NCBI GenBank assembly: GCA_947304155.1
Contig: CAMZAD010000002.1
Span: forward strand, 1 to 64,000
DNA length: 64,000 bases
Reading direction: 5' to 3'
DNA from: an uncultured Candidatus Saccharibacteria bacterium
Lineage (GTDB): Bacteria > Patescibacteriota > Saccharimonadia > Saccharimonadales > Saccharimonadaceae
Below are positions 9,074 through 16,051 of the stretch, one piece after another (position 1 is the stretch's first letter; each line of letters starts with the position of its first letter). The notes beneath the pieces were generated by a model that worked only from the letters and a program-made list of their open reading frames with translations, made no database searches and was not told the origin of the DNA. Both the position numbers and the translations under genes were made by a program.

Positions 9074-9080
9074 CAAACTA

Positions 9081-10076
9081 ATGAAACGTGTGATTCTTGG
9101 CATTGATGAAGTCGGGCGCGGGCCTTATGCTGGGCCTCTTGTAATTGGTGCCTGTATTTTACCGGAAGACCGCGAGAATAACCCTTGGATTTCTGAGCTT
9201 AACGATTCAAAAAAGTTGTCAGCCAAAAAACGTGAAGAACTTAATAAAATCATCCGCGAAAAAGCGCCAGCCTGTGCTACTGGTTGGGTCACCGCCAGCG
9301 AAATTGACGAGCTCGGAATTAGCGAAGCCTTAAAACTTGCTACTCGTCGCGCCATAAAGGAAATTCAATCCAAAAATGTTGCCTTCACTGAAATTATTAT
9401 TGATGGCATCAGCAATTTTCTTGCCGGCACTGCGCTTGAAAAATATGTCACGACCATGAAAAAAGCCGACTTCCTCGTTAAAGAAGTCTCGGCCGCTTCA
9501 ATTATCGCGAAAGTTGAACGTGATAATTACATGGTTGAACTTGCCAAAAAATATCCTGGCTACGGTTTTGAAAAACACGTTGGTTATGGCACCGCCGCTC
9601 ACCAAAAAGCCATGGAAGAACTTGGTATAACGCCCGAACATCGCAAATCCTTTGCGCCAGTCGCCAAAATTTTAGCGCAGGGCAAGGTTGCGCCAGCCGC
9701 ATCCGCCACGCCAGCCAGTGTGCCAACCGCCGTCACGTCTGCCGAAACCACAACCAAAAAGGGAACTAAAGGCGAGCAAAAAATCACCGAGTATCTTCTC
9801 GCAAATCGACATGACATCATTCTAAAAAATTACAAAACCAAGTTTTACGAAATTGATATTATTTCCAAAAAGGACGACAAATACTATTTTACGGAAGTGA
9901 AATATCGTAAAAGCAAAGATGTTGCTGCCGAGGCGATTGACCAGAAAAAACTTCAAAAAATGCGCCTCGGTGCCGACGATTTTATGCGCACAAAAAGCCA
10001 GGAATATACGCTCGCAGTTGGCATTGTTGAGGGTGAAAATTATGATTTTAAAGAGTGGTATGAACTAAATGAATAA
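9081..10076 (+). CDS. rnhB: Ribonuclease HII fused to a YraN-type nuclease domain
   Basis: Residues 1-200 are RNase HII, which removes RNA primers and single ribonucleotides from DNA: GIDEVGRG (7-14) supplies the first Asp-Glu, IIIDG the second acidic residue, and the SAASIIAKVERD helix the last. A Pro/Ala/Thr linker (about 205-233) follows. Residues 235-331 match UPF0102/YraN: GTKGEQ at the start, then EIDIISKKDD and FTEVKYRKS, a PD-(D/E)XK core. rnhB and yraN are often neighbours in other bacteria; here they form one 331-residue polypeptide. The YraN function is not settled; a link to repair or Holliday junctions is suggested by the fold only. Confidence 0.9.
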   Translation: MKRVILGIDEVGRGPYAGPLVIGACILPEDRENNPWISELNDSKKLSAKKREELNKIIREKAPACATGWVTASEIDELGISEALKLATRRAIKEIQSKNVAFTEIIIDGISNFLAGTALEKYVTTMKKADFLVKEVSAASIIAKVERDNYMVELAKKYPGYGFEKHVGYGTAAHQKAMEELGITPEHRKSFAPVAKILAQGKVAPAASATPASVPTAVTSAETTTKKGTKGEQKITEYLLANRHDIILKNYKTKFYEIDIISKKDDKYYFTEVKYRKSKDVAAEAIDQKKLQKMRLGADDFMRTKSQEYTLAVGIVEGENYDFKEWYELNE

Positions 10077-10181
10077 TAAAAAAATTTTAAGGTTCGTTTT
10101 ATAAAGCGTTGCAAAATGCGCCGACGAAGTGCATGAGCTGAAGCGCGGTAAGCTTAGCTAATCCACATTGCACCCTTGTTA

Positions 10182-10190
10182 TGGTATAAT
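10182..10190 (+). promoter_or_regulatory. Extended -10 promoter
   Basis: TGGTATAAT with transcription expected near 10197; AAGGGTG follows as ribosome-binding site for the ATG at 10224. Confidence 0.6.
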
Positions 10191-10223
10191 AAAATAAGCA
10201 TAACTATAAACAAGGGTGTAAAA

Positions 10224-10946
10224 ATGGATAAAACTAATCCAAAAGTTGAGGACGTTGAAGCTCCAAAAACTGAAAAAACCGAAGCCAAAGAAGCTCCAGC
10301 CGAGAAAACAGCTGAGGCTCCTGCCGAGGAACCAGCCGCAGCTCCAGTAGCCGCAAAATCAACCAACATGACTCCACTCGTTGTCGTCTTTGCAATTCTC
10401 GCAATTGCTGGTGTTGGTTTTGGTATTTATGGCATGACGCAATCTGGCAATAATTCTGGTGGCACAACCACAACTAGTGAAACTTCTACTGGTACTAAAA
10501 CTAATACCACAACTACAACCACCACTACTACAACAACTACTACTACAACCACGACCAACAATGGCTCAAGCTCTGATACATATCCAGAAAATGAGTACAT
10601 TGAACTCACTGCTTGGAAGATTAAAATTCACGCTGGCAAGGCCTTCTATACAGAAGCCTCACGCAGTGGCGACGGCTATGATATCGTAGCTTACTACAAA
10701 AAGGACGCTTCAGTTGCAAACAAGAAAAGAGTCACGAAAATCCATCTCGTTCGCTCAACTGAACAACCAAACGGTATGGTAGACTTCGCAAAATTCGGCG
10801 ACTACTATTACTATGACGATAATTACCAAAGCAGTGTTGGCACCTTTGATGACATCACAACTGAACAAGTTGAATCAATCATCGCCGCCACAAAAGAAAT
10901 GGGCTTAAGAATCGTCGACAGCAACAATTATGTAGAAATGGAATAA
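10224..10946 (+). CDS. Membrane-anchored protein with poly-Thr stalk
   Basis: This 240-residue protein of unknown function has a Pro/Ala/Glu-rich cytoplasmic N-terminus (about 1-45), one membrane segment (near 50-72, TPLVVVFAILAIAGVGFGIYG), a stalk with some 20 consecutive or near-consecutive threonines (about 85-112), and an extracellular domain of about 120 residues with Tyr/Asp-rich repeats (YYYYDDNY). The topology is type II-like with the domain outside. ATG 10224 is chosen over an upstream in-frame start at 10176 because AAGGGTG lies just before it and the promoter lies inside the longer version. The Thr stalk is a likely spacer and possible O-glycosylation site. Confidence 0.75.
   Translation: MDKTNPKVEDVEAPKTEKTEAKEAPAEKTAEAPAEEPAAAPVAAKSTNMTPLVVVFAILAIAGVGFGIYGMTQSGNNSGGTTTTSETSTGTKTNTTTTTTTTTTTTTTTTTNNGSSSDTYPENEYIELTAWKIKIHAGKAFYTEASRSGDGYDIVAYYKKDASVANKKRVTKIHLVRSTEQPNGMVDFAKFGDYYYYDDNYQSSVGTFDDITTEQVESIIAATKEMGLRIVDSNNYVEME
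10494..10560 (+). repeat. ACN microsatellite encoding poly-threonine
   Basis: A run of ACT/ACA/ACC/ACG codons gives an uninterrupted threonine tract. The mix of synonymous codons makes it less slippage-prone than a pure trinucleotide repeat, which suggests selection for the protein sequence rather than recent expansion. Confidence 0.8.
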
Positions 10947-10951
10947 AAACT

Positions 10952-10982
10952 AAAATACCCGCGCAGCCCGCGGGTATTTTTT
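10952..10982 (+). terminator. Rho-independent terminator
   Basis: A 12-bp perfect stem (AAAATACCCGCG with CGCGGGTATTTT), a 5-nt loop and a T-run follow the poly-Thr protein gene directly. Confidence 0.88.
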
Positions 10983-11002
10983 ATGCAAGAAAAAGCGCCC
11001 AA

Positions 11003-11518
11003 CTAATGGACGCTACGGCCAAACAGCCGTGCAAAGAAACCTTTTTTATTTGCGGGTTTCTTTGGCATTTCTGCCGGAAATTGAAAATTCAATTTTCCGT
11101 CGAGGTGGTCAGCCATGATGTGAAGAGACCAGATTTGGTGATCGAGCTTGCTTAGTTCCTCGCGCGCCTTCTGGTATTCTTCAGGTTTTCCCTTTAAAGC
11201 ATCTGCTCTTTTATGAAGCTCGGTTTCAAGCTTCCAGCAAATACTTAGAACAACTGGTGCGGACATCTCTTCATAATAGCTGTAATCAACTATCCAATCC
11301 TGTTCCATTAACCATTTAACCGATTCAGGTTTTTTGAAACAAACTGCAAATCTGTGTCCATCGTCTGCACCGTTAATTGAGAAATAACCATAGCTCGACC
11401 CGTCGTCGAGATGAAACATCTCCTCAAAGATCGAGGCCGGCACCAATTCAAGTTCATGATCAATATATGCCACCTCATATTTTTGAAGGTAAACTTTGTC
11501 GCCGATCTTCAGCTTCAC
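11003..11518 (-). CDS. Hypothetical protein, 171 aa
   Basis: I do not recognise this soluble, acidic protein. It starts with GTG, supported by a strong GGGAGG 7 nt upstream. The first 90 residues look like a small beta domain (MKLKIGDKVYLQKYEVAYI), the region 100-150 is a charged helix, and the C-terminus is basic with KKPANKKGFFARLFGRSVH, a short amphipathic tail that could touch a membrane. It stands alone between a convergent terminator and the YfiH gene. Confidence 0.7.
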   Translation of the reverse strand: MKLKIGDKVYLQKYEVAYIDHELELVPASIFEEMFHLDDGSSYGYFSINGADDGHRFAVCFKKPESVKWLMEQDWIVDYSYYEEMSAPVVLSICWKLETELHKRADALKGKPEEYQKAREELSKLDHQIWSLHIMADHLDGKLNFQFPAEMPKKPANKKGFFARLFGRSVH

Positions 11519-11604
11519 GTTACCACCTCCCTAAAATGTTCTAGTGCGCCCCAAAAACTGCGCCTACTTATATTCTACAATATTTTCCCAAAAAGTAAAG
11601 AAAT

Positions 11605-12288
11605 CTATTTTTGCTTTACTACGATGCCGAAGCGGTAGAAAGTATCGCCATTTGAGCGAGACGGGTACTTCTCATTTGTCACCGTATCAATTTCAGAATT
11701 CGTGATGTTTTCCGCTAAAACTCCCGTCGAAACTAGTTGTTCAAAAACGGCATCTGGCAACTTTTTGTTATCAAGCGCATAGATCTGGTAGCTCTGTGCG
11801 CATGGCGAAAACCAAGCCTTTAAATCCTTCGGCTCGCTCTTAAAATCTGAAATAAAATATTTAACAAATTTCTTTGCGCCCATCTGCTCAACCGTGTGCC
11901 TACCGGCATGAAGCAAACCTAAAATCTTTTGCTTGGTATCATAAATCACTAGTCCTAAACAATCTGCGAGTGGCAGCAAAATCCCGACTTCTTTTTCGTA
12001 TGTGATAAGTCCGTCCGCCGCCGAAATTTTCCATTCAGAATTTTTGACACTATATTCCGCTAATTTTTCGCTGCTAAGCGCACTAAACTTAACAAACATA
12101 TCTTCCGTATAGACTACGTTTAGTCGCGCAACTTTTTCGCCTGCGAGCCCAATCGCCTCACTTAGTTTTTCCTGAGCTGAAATCACGTCTACTTCTTCAT
12201 TCACGCCAGCAAAATAGCGCATATTTCCGTCATCAAAATCCGAAATTCCAACTTCAACCGCCCCATCAAATAAACTCAGTGTTTTCAT
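11605..12288 (-). CDS. YfiH/PgeF (Cu-oxidase_4) family protein
   Basis: The 227-residue protein fits the YfiH family, formerly called polyphenol oxidase or laccase and now linked to purine nucleoside phosphorolysis or removal of faulty peptidoglycan precursors in characterised members. Visible signatures are LPLADCLGLVIYD, with the metal-binding Cys, and LGLLHAGRHTVEQ, where the His matches the AHAGWRG motif (here Arg-His replaces Trp-Arg). The third ligand, a His near residue 70 in the family, is not obvious: the region reads ARLNVVYTEDM instead of the usual QVHG. The family call is therefore moderate and activity may differ. It diverges from the HD gene with 22 bp between starts. Confidence 0.7.
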   Translation of the reverse strand: MKTLSLFDGAVEVGISDFDDGNMRYFAGVNEEVDVISAQEKLSEAIGLAGEKVARLNVVYTEDMFVKFSALSSEKLAEYSVKNSEWKISAADGLITYEKEVGILLPLADCLGLVIYDTKQKILGLLHAGRHTVEQMGAKKFVKYFISDFKSEPKDLKAWFSPCAQSYQIYALDNKKLPDAVFEQLVSTGVLAENITNSEIDTVTNEKYPSRSNGDTFYRFGIVVKQK

Positions 12289-12294
12289 ACCTAT

Positions 12295-12304
12295 ATTGTA
12301 TAAT
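12295..12304. promoter_or_regulatory. Overlapping divergent -10 boxes
   Basis: ATTGTATAAT/ATTATACAAT: TATAAT (12299-12304) lies 6 nt before the plus-strand ATG at 12311, and TACAAT (12300-12295 on the minus strand) lies 6 nt before the minus-strand ATG at 12288. Both genes would be leaderless and the two RNA polymerases would compete for the same bases. Confidence 0.6.
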
Positions 12305-12310
12305 ATAACT

Positions 12311-13321
12311 ATGAAAATTGCAGATACGACCGACTATTTCAGAACTCTTTGCGCGGACTTCCCGGATTGGCTCACTCCATATATCAATACTCGCGAACTC
12401 CAAACCCAAAAGCATATCAGCGTTTCTTGTGGCACAATTTATTCCGACCTTTTTAAGAACGACACTTTTTATTCTAGCCTCGATCATTCAATCGCCGTCA
12501 CGCTGATTATTTGGCATTTTACCCATGACAAAAAGCAGACTCTCGCTGGGCTTTTTCATGACATTTCTACGCCTGCATTTAAACATTGTGTAGACTTCTT
12601 AAATGGCGACTATATCAACCAAGAATCAACCGAAAATCTGACTTCCGAATTTATTAAAAAATCTGGTGATGTAATGAATTTGCTTAAAAAAGAGGGAATT
12701 AATTTGTCTGAAATTGACAACTATCACATCTACCCGATTGCCGACAACGACCTGCCAAAACTTTCCGCGGACCGTTTGGAGTATTCGCTTTCAAACGCGT
12801 TGTTTGATTATAAATTGTTGACACTAGACGAAGTAAAGGAAATTTATGACGATATTGAAATCCAGAAGAACGAGTTTGGTGAGCCAGAACTTGGATTTAA
12901 AACCAAAGCCATCGCCCGTAAATTCACGAGGGTAACTAGTAAAATGGCGGTCTTTTATCGCTGTGACGCGGACCGTTTTTCAATGCAATTCATTGCTGAC
13001 GTGCTTAAGAAAATGAAGGACGACGGCCTCATTACGATTAACATGCTTTATGACTTAAAAGAATCGGAAATTATTGAAATCATTGAAAAATCAAAATATA
13101 AGGACGTCTTCAATGCCTGGCGCAAAGCTAAGAAAGTCAACGTTTCGTTGACCAAGCCAAAAGGTGTATACTACGTTCATCAAAAAGTTAAAATCCGAAA
13201 CATCGACCCGCTCTATGACGGTCAACGTATCTCCAAAGTTTGCAAACTCGCCAAGGCCGCCATTGACAAAAGCCTGGCATATAAAATGGATAATTACGTC
13301 TTTTTGAATTTTGATTTTTAG
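12311..13321 (+). CDS. HD-domain phosphohydrolase
   Basis: The 336-residue protein carries an HD metal-dependent phosphohydrolase core: SLDHSIAVTLIIWHF (first His near 58), then LAGLFHDISTPAF (His-Asp pair near 80) and a later LSADRLEYSLSNALF with an Asp. This layout resembles dNTP triphosphohydrolases and HD proteins of the YedJ/COG1078 type. The substrate is unknown; nucleotide control is plausible given the many nucleotide-handling genes around. ATG 12311 is used because it lies exactly where a leaderless transcript would begin; the frame is open slightly further upstream but overlaps the -10 box. Confidence 0.8.
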   Translation: MKIADTTDYFRTLCADFPDWLTPYINTRELQTQKHISVSCGTIYSDLFKNDTFYSSLDHSIAVTLIIWHFTHDKKQTLAGLFHDISTPAFKHCVDFLNGDYINQESTENLTSEFIKKSGDVMNLLKKEGINLSEIDNYHIYPIADNDLPKLSADRLEYSLSNALFDYKLLTLDEVKEIYDDIEIQKNEFGEPELGFKTKAIARKFTRVTSKMAVFYRCDADRFSMQFIADVLKKMKDDGLITINMLYDLKESEIIEIIEKSKYKDVFNAWRKAKKVNVSLTKPKGVYYVHQKVKIRNIDPLYDGQRISKVCKLAKAAIDKSLAYKMDNYVFLNFDF

Positions 13322-13348
13322 CTATCTTTTGAAAAAATTTGGGCAGGG

Positions 13349-13376
13349 AAAAGGCCCAGCATTTTTTGCTGAGCCC
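13349..13376 (-). terminator. Terminator of the 13401-13739 gene
   Basis: On the minus strand GGGCTCAGCA, an A-rich loop and TGCTGGGCC form a stem with one mismatch, followed by TTTTCCC. Confidence 0.6.
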
Positions 13377-13400
13377 TAGTAACATTATTCAGTTTTTTGC

Positions 13401-13739
13401 TTAGAGGCAAGAGTTTATCGGCTTCCACCGATTAAATTCTCTTGCGTATTCTTGTCGGAGGTCGCTTTCGCTCATATTGCGAGCTCGTTCGGACTTTGCA
13501 ACGCACTTTTCGTACGCGACGTCCGGCTCCTCTTGCGTAAGTTTGTTGATGATTGCATCATCGACCGACTTTCCGCCAGACATTGCCTCCGCAAAGAATG
13601 TTGCGAGATCTTCGAAGTCCTTCTCGCATGCCGCAAAGTACTCTTGCGAATATTTTGCCAGCAGCTCTCCGCGCATCGTTTCTATTTCCACCTGATGCCG
13701 AGCTTCGTCCAGATCAATCTCTTTCTTAACCCCAAACAT
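13401..13739 (-). CDS. Hypothetical helical protein, 112 aa
   Basis: Unrecognised. The protein is acidic and almost entirely helical by composition (starts MFGVKKEIDLDEARHQVEIE), without membrane segments, and has three cysteines. A very strong AGGGAGGAAAAG precedes the ATG, and an own promoter and terminator frame the gene, so it is a monocistronic, probably well translated unit. Codons are noticeably richer in G and C than in the neighbouring genes (many GCG, CGC, CTC on the coding strand), which may point to separate origin. Confidence 0.65.
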   Translation of the reverse strand: MFGVKKEIDLDEARHQVEIETMRGELLAKYSQEYFAACEKDFEDLATFFAEAMSGGKSVDDAIINKLTQEEPDVAYEKCVAKSERARNMSESDLRQEYAREFNRWKPINSCL

Positions 13740-13790
13740 CTTTTCCTCCCTTCCTAAAAAGAACTACAAACGAATTGTTACTATTCTTAT

Positions 13791-13819
13791 ATTATACCAC
13801 AAAACGCTCAAAAAATCAA
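13791..13819 (-). promoter_or_regulatory. Promoter of the 13401-13739 gene
   Basis: On the minus strand TTGATT, a 17-bp spacer and TATAAT with upstream TGG form a complete extended promoter. Its -35 overlaps the terminator stem of the upstream nudix gene. Confidence 0.65.
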
Positions 13820-13852
13820 GGTTACGCTTATCCGGGCAGCCTAACCTTGATA
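13813..13852 (-). terminator. Terminator of the nudix gene
   Basis: A perfect 10-bp stem (ATCAAGGTTA with TAACCTTGAT) with a long loop, then TTTTTTG on the minus strand. The 5' arm includes the last codons and stop of the nudix gene. Confidence 0.7.
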
Positions 13853-14245
13853 TCTTTCTAAAAACTCGCCCCAAACCCCGCTATAATACTCATCAAAATA
13901 GCCTTCGGCTTCGCTAACTTTCACCCACTTCGCTACCTCAACTTCACCTTCCTGAGGAATAACTTTATCACTCGTCGCCTCGGAAATAAAAAGCACAACT
14001 TCCTTATTCACGGTTCCATTGTGAACTAAATGCCAAGTCCTAAGCGGCTCGTCGTCAACGATTCTTACGTCTAGCCCAACCTCTTCTTTTGTCTCACGAA
14101 GCGCAGTCTCAATGTCGGTCTCACCTGGCTCCTTGTGCCCCTTTGGAAACGACCAATACAAAACGCCGTTCTGGTCGTGTGCGCCAATAACCAGCACGTT
14201 TCCATCCTTCAAAATAATGCATCCACAACTTTTTTCTTGCTTCAT
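13841..14245 (-). CDS. Nudix hydrolase (MutT/Ap4A-type)
   Basis: The 134-residue protein contains a complete Nudix box, GHKEPGETDIETALRETKEE followed by VGL (about 36-58), that is GX5EX7REXXEEXG. Small Nudix enzymes of this length hydrolyse nucleoside polyphosphates such as Ap4A, 8-oxo-dGTP or capped RNA 5' ends. The SFPKGHKEPGE approach is closest to the Ap4A-hydrolase branch. The ATG follows AGGTTGG, a weak ribosome-binding site. It lies just downstream of the deoxyribosyltransferase-like gene on the same strand and may be cotranscribed with it. Confidence 0.88.
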   Translation of the reverse strand: MKQEKSCGCIILKDGNVLVIGAHDQNGVLYWSFPKGHKEPGETDIETALRETKEEVGLDVRIVDDEPLRTWHLVHNGTVNKEVVLFISEATSDKVIPQEGEVEVAKWVKVSEAEGYFDEYYSGVWGEFLERYQG

Positions 14246-14264
14246 TTAAAACCAACCTATTTTT

Positions 14265-14678
14265 TTATTTTATTTTACTCAAATCGCCATGCACAAAAAC
14301 TGGGCCAAAACCCATTATTTCGTCATACATTGGTCCAGGAAAAACATCATTTTCAATAAAAATCTTCTTCCGTTCACGATGTGCAATATATAATTCTATC
14401 AAAGCTGCACCACCAACGTAACCCGAAATATTATGTTTATCATAATTCAATAAATAAAAAGCATCGCACCATTTACCAACTCTTTCCTCACTATCCTGAA
14501 AAAGTTTTCGAATCAATTTTACGTGCGCCTCATCACTTTCTTGCCAAGTTTTTTCTTCCAATTCTGGGTCATCAATGGTAGAAGGAAGCATTACCTCATG
14601 GCCAAGATTCTCCAGTTTCTTCTTCACTTCCGGCAGTCTATCCCAGAAACTACTCGATGCCGCTAAAAATATCTTCAT
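14265..14678 (-). CDS. Nucleoside 2-deoxyribosyltransferase-like protein
   Basis: The 137-residue protein begins MKIFLAASSSFWDRLPEV, a beta-strand with the FLA(A/G) start common to the nucleoside deoxyribosyltransferase fold, and later has ISGYVGGAALIELYIAH, where the Gly-Gly and Glu match the nucleophile region of the family. These enzymes exchange bases on deoxynucleosides in salvage. The start is taken at 14678, not further upstream, because TATAAT ends exactly 6 nt before it. Assignment to a family with several activities (including nucleotide N-glycosidases) is moderate. Confidence 0.65.
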   Translation of the reverse strand: MKIFLAASSSFWDRLPEVKKKLENLGHEVMLPSTIDDPELEEKTWQESDEAHVKLIRKLFQDSEERVGKWCDAFYLLNYDKHNISGYVGGAALIELYIAHRERKKIFIENDVFPGPMYDEIMGFGPVFVHGDLSKIK

Positions 14679-14684
14679 ACCTTT

Positions 14685-14690
14685 ATTATA
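14685..14690 (-). promoter_or_regulatory. -10 box, leaderless arrangement
   Basis: TATAAT on the minus strand ends 6 nt before the ATG at 14678. Confidence 0.5.
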
Positions 14691-14700
14691 CACCAAAATA

Positions 14701-14709
14701 TGTTATAAT
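14701..14709 (+). promoter_or_regulatory. Extended -10 promoter of ychF
   Basis: TGTTATAAT; the expected leader is about 27 nt and contains AGGTTGG ahead of the ATG at 14743. It is back-to-back with the divergent -10 at 14685. Confidence 0.6.
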
Positions 14710-14742
14710 AATACCAACAATAATAGATATCACAGGTTGGTT

Positions 14743-15738
14743 ATGAATTTAAAGATCGGAATTGTTGGCCTTCCAAATGTCGGAAAGTCAACCTTATTTA
14801 ATGCTCTTACGAACGCTGGCGCTCTTGCCGCGAACTATCCTTTTGCTACCATCGAACCAAACGTTGGCATTGTTCCAGTTCCAGATGAACGTCTCGACGT
14901 CCTCGCAAAAATGTATGAAACCGAAAAAGTTGTTCCTGCTACAGTCGAATTTGTAGATATTGCAGGCCTCGTTGCGGGTGCTTCAAAGGGTGAAGGTCTT
15001 GGCAATAAATTCCTCGCCCACATCCGCGAATGTCAAGCTATCTGTCATGTTGTTCGCGCCTTCGTGAATGACGACATCGTCCGTGCAGACCAAAAAGTTG
15101 AAACCGACATTTTAGCCCAAGCAAAAGACGACATTGATATTATCGACCTCGAGCTCCAACTTGCCGATGAAGAAACTAAAGCCAAAGTTGATGCTAAACG
15201 CAAAAAAGACCCAGCCGACGAAAATATCCCGTATCTCACCGAAAAACCAGTCATCTACATGTTTAATGTCGATGAGAACGGTCTCACCGATTCCGATCTT
15301 CAAGCAAAACTTCGCGATATGGTCGCGCCAAGCTCTGCAATTTTCGTTAACGCAAAGCTTGAAGAAGAAATGTCTGGCATGGATCGCAGTGAACGCAAAG
15401 AATTTCTCGAAAGCTATGGAGTAAAAGATGATGCTTTAGGCGAGCTAATTAAAGCCGCTTATAAAACTCTCGGCCTCCAATCCTTCCTCACTGCAGGCAA
15501 AAAAGAATGCCGCGCTTGGACAATTAAGCAAGGCGCTACCGCTCCAGAAGCTGCCGGCACCATTCATACCGATTTTGAACGTGGTTTCATCGCTGCAAAC
15601 ATTTGTAACTACAACGATCTTAAAGAGCTCGGCTCCGAACAAGCCGTCAAAGCCGCTGGCAAACTCCGCACTGAAGGCAAGACTTACATTATGCAAGACG
15701 GCGACGTGGTTGAATTCAAATTCAACGTTTCAAAATAG
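14743..15738 (+). CDS. ychF: Ribosome-binding ATPase YchF (Obg family)
   Basis: The 331-residue protein is a P-loop ATPase of the Obg family that binds the ribosome and takes part in stress control. The start MNLKIGIVGLPNVGKST holds Walker A (GLPNVGKST, 9-17); the switch region is FVDIAGLV; the family-specific NVDE replaces NKxD, the basis of its preference for ATP. The C-terminal TGS domain is present (TAGKKECRAWTIKQGATAPEAA...), with the final DVVEFKFNVSK typical of YchF. A longer in-frame start exists upstream but would include the promoter. Length is slightly short of the usual 363 because of small deletions in the helical middle. Confidence 0.95.
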   Translation: MNLKIGIVGLPNVGKSTLFNALTNAGALAANYPFATIEPNVGIVPVPDERLDVLAKMYETEKVVPATVEFVDIAGLVAGASKGEGLGNKFLAHIRECQAICHVVRAFVNDDIVRADQKVETDILAQAKDDIDIIDLELQLADEETKAKVDAKRKKDPADENIPYLTEKPVIYMFNVDENGLTDSDLQAKLRDMVAPSSAIFVNAKLEEEMSGMDRSERKEFLESYGVKDDALGELIKAAYKTLGLQSFLTAGKKECRAWTIKQGATAPEAAGTIHTDFERGFIAANICNYNDLKELGSEQAVKAAGKLRTEGKTYIMQDGDVVEFKFNVSK

Positions 15739-15773
15739 TCGCTAATACCCTTTAAAATATTGGGGAAATATGT

Positions 15774-15779
15774 TAGAAT
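15774..15779 (+). promoter_or_regulatory. -10 box of the tiny basic gene
   Basis: TAGAAT with upstream TGT (extended form); AAAGGA follows as ribosome-binding site 6 nt before the ATG at 15800. Confidence 0.45.
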
Positions 15780-15799
15780 ATAGCAAATAAAGGAATAAT

Positions 15800-15898
15800 A
15801 TGTCTAAATCAAAGAATTTGAAAGCTAAAGTTGTCGTTGCAAAACTTGGTCGCAATAACAACCACAAGCACAGCGCAAAACGCAAACACAACGGTTAA
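15800..15898 (+). CDS. Tiny basic protein, 32 aa
   Basis: This short ORF encodes MSKSKNLKAKVVVAKLG followed by an Asn/His/Lys/Arg-rich tail, with 13 Lys, Arg or His in the first and last thirds. It has its own -10 box, an AAAGGA ribosome-binding site and a perfect terminator 2 bp after the stop, so it is a complete monocistronic unit and very probably real. The size and charge are those of small ribosome- or nucleic-acid-binding proteins such as bTHX or Sra; no sequence match to those is visible. Confidence 0.65.
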   Translation: MSKSKNLKAKVVVAKLGRNNNHKHSAKRKHNG

Positions 15899-15900
15899 TA

Positions 15901-15927
15901 AAATCCCGCATTAAAGCGGGATTTTTT
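15901..15927 (+). terminator. Rho-independent terminator
   Basis: AAATCCCGC / GCGGGATTT stem, 6-nt loop, T6 run. Confidence 0.9.
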
Positions 15928-15942
15928 ATTGGGGCACTTCTG

Positions 15943-15951
15943 TGGTACAAT
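15943..15951 (+). promoter_or_regulatory. Extended -10 promoter
   Basis: TGGTACAAT ahead of the 642-residue membrane protein, leaving a leader of about 95 nt. No ORF with a start codon or clear secondary structure was found in that leader. Confidence 0.5.
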
Positions 15952-16051
15952 AAAGATAAGGAAAAGCATAACCCTGATACGAAAGAAGGATTCTTTACAC
16001 AGTTCGCGCTAAAATTGAAAAAGAAATGCAAGAAAAGAACAAGGAATAAAA

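Noticed and set aside
10427-10609. Minus-strand ORF with a long poly-valine run
   Set aside because: It is the mirror of the poly-threonine codons of the membrane protein on the plus strand.
14575-14742. In-frame N-terminal extension of ychF by 56 residues
   Set aside because: It overlaps the divergent gene and its promoter; YchF proteins begin at the MNLKIGIVG sequence.
15960-16051. Possible extra small ORF in the leader of the 642-residue protein
   Set aside because: The open frames there lack a usable start codon and ribosome-binding site.
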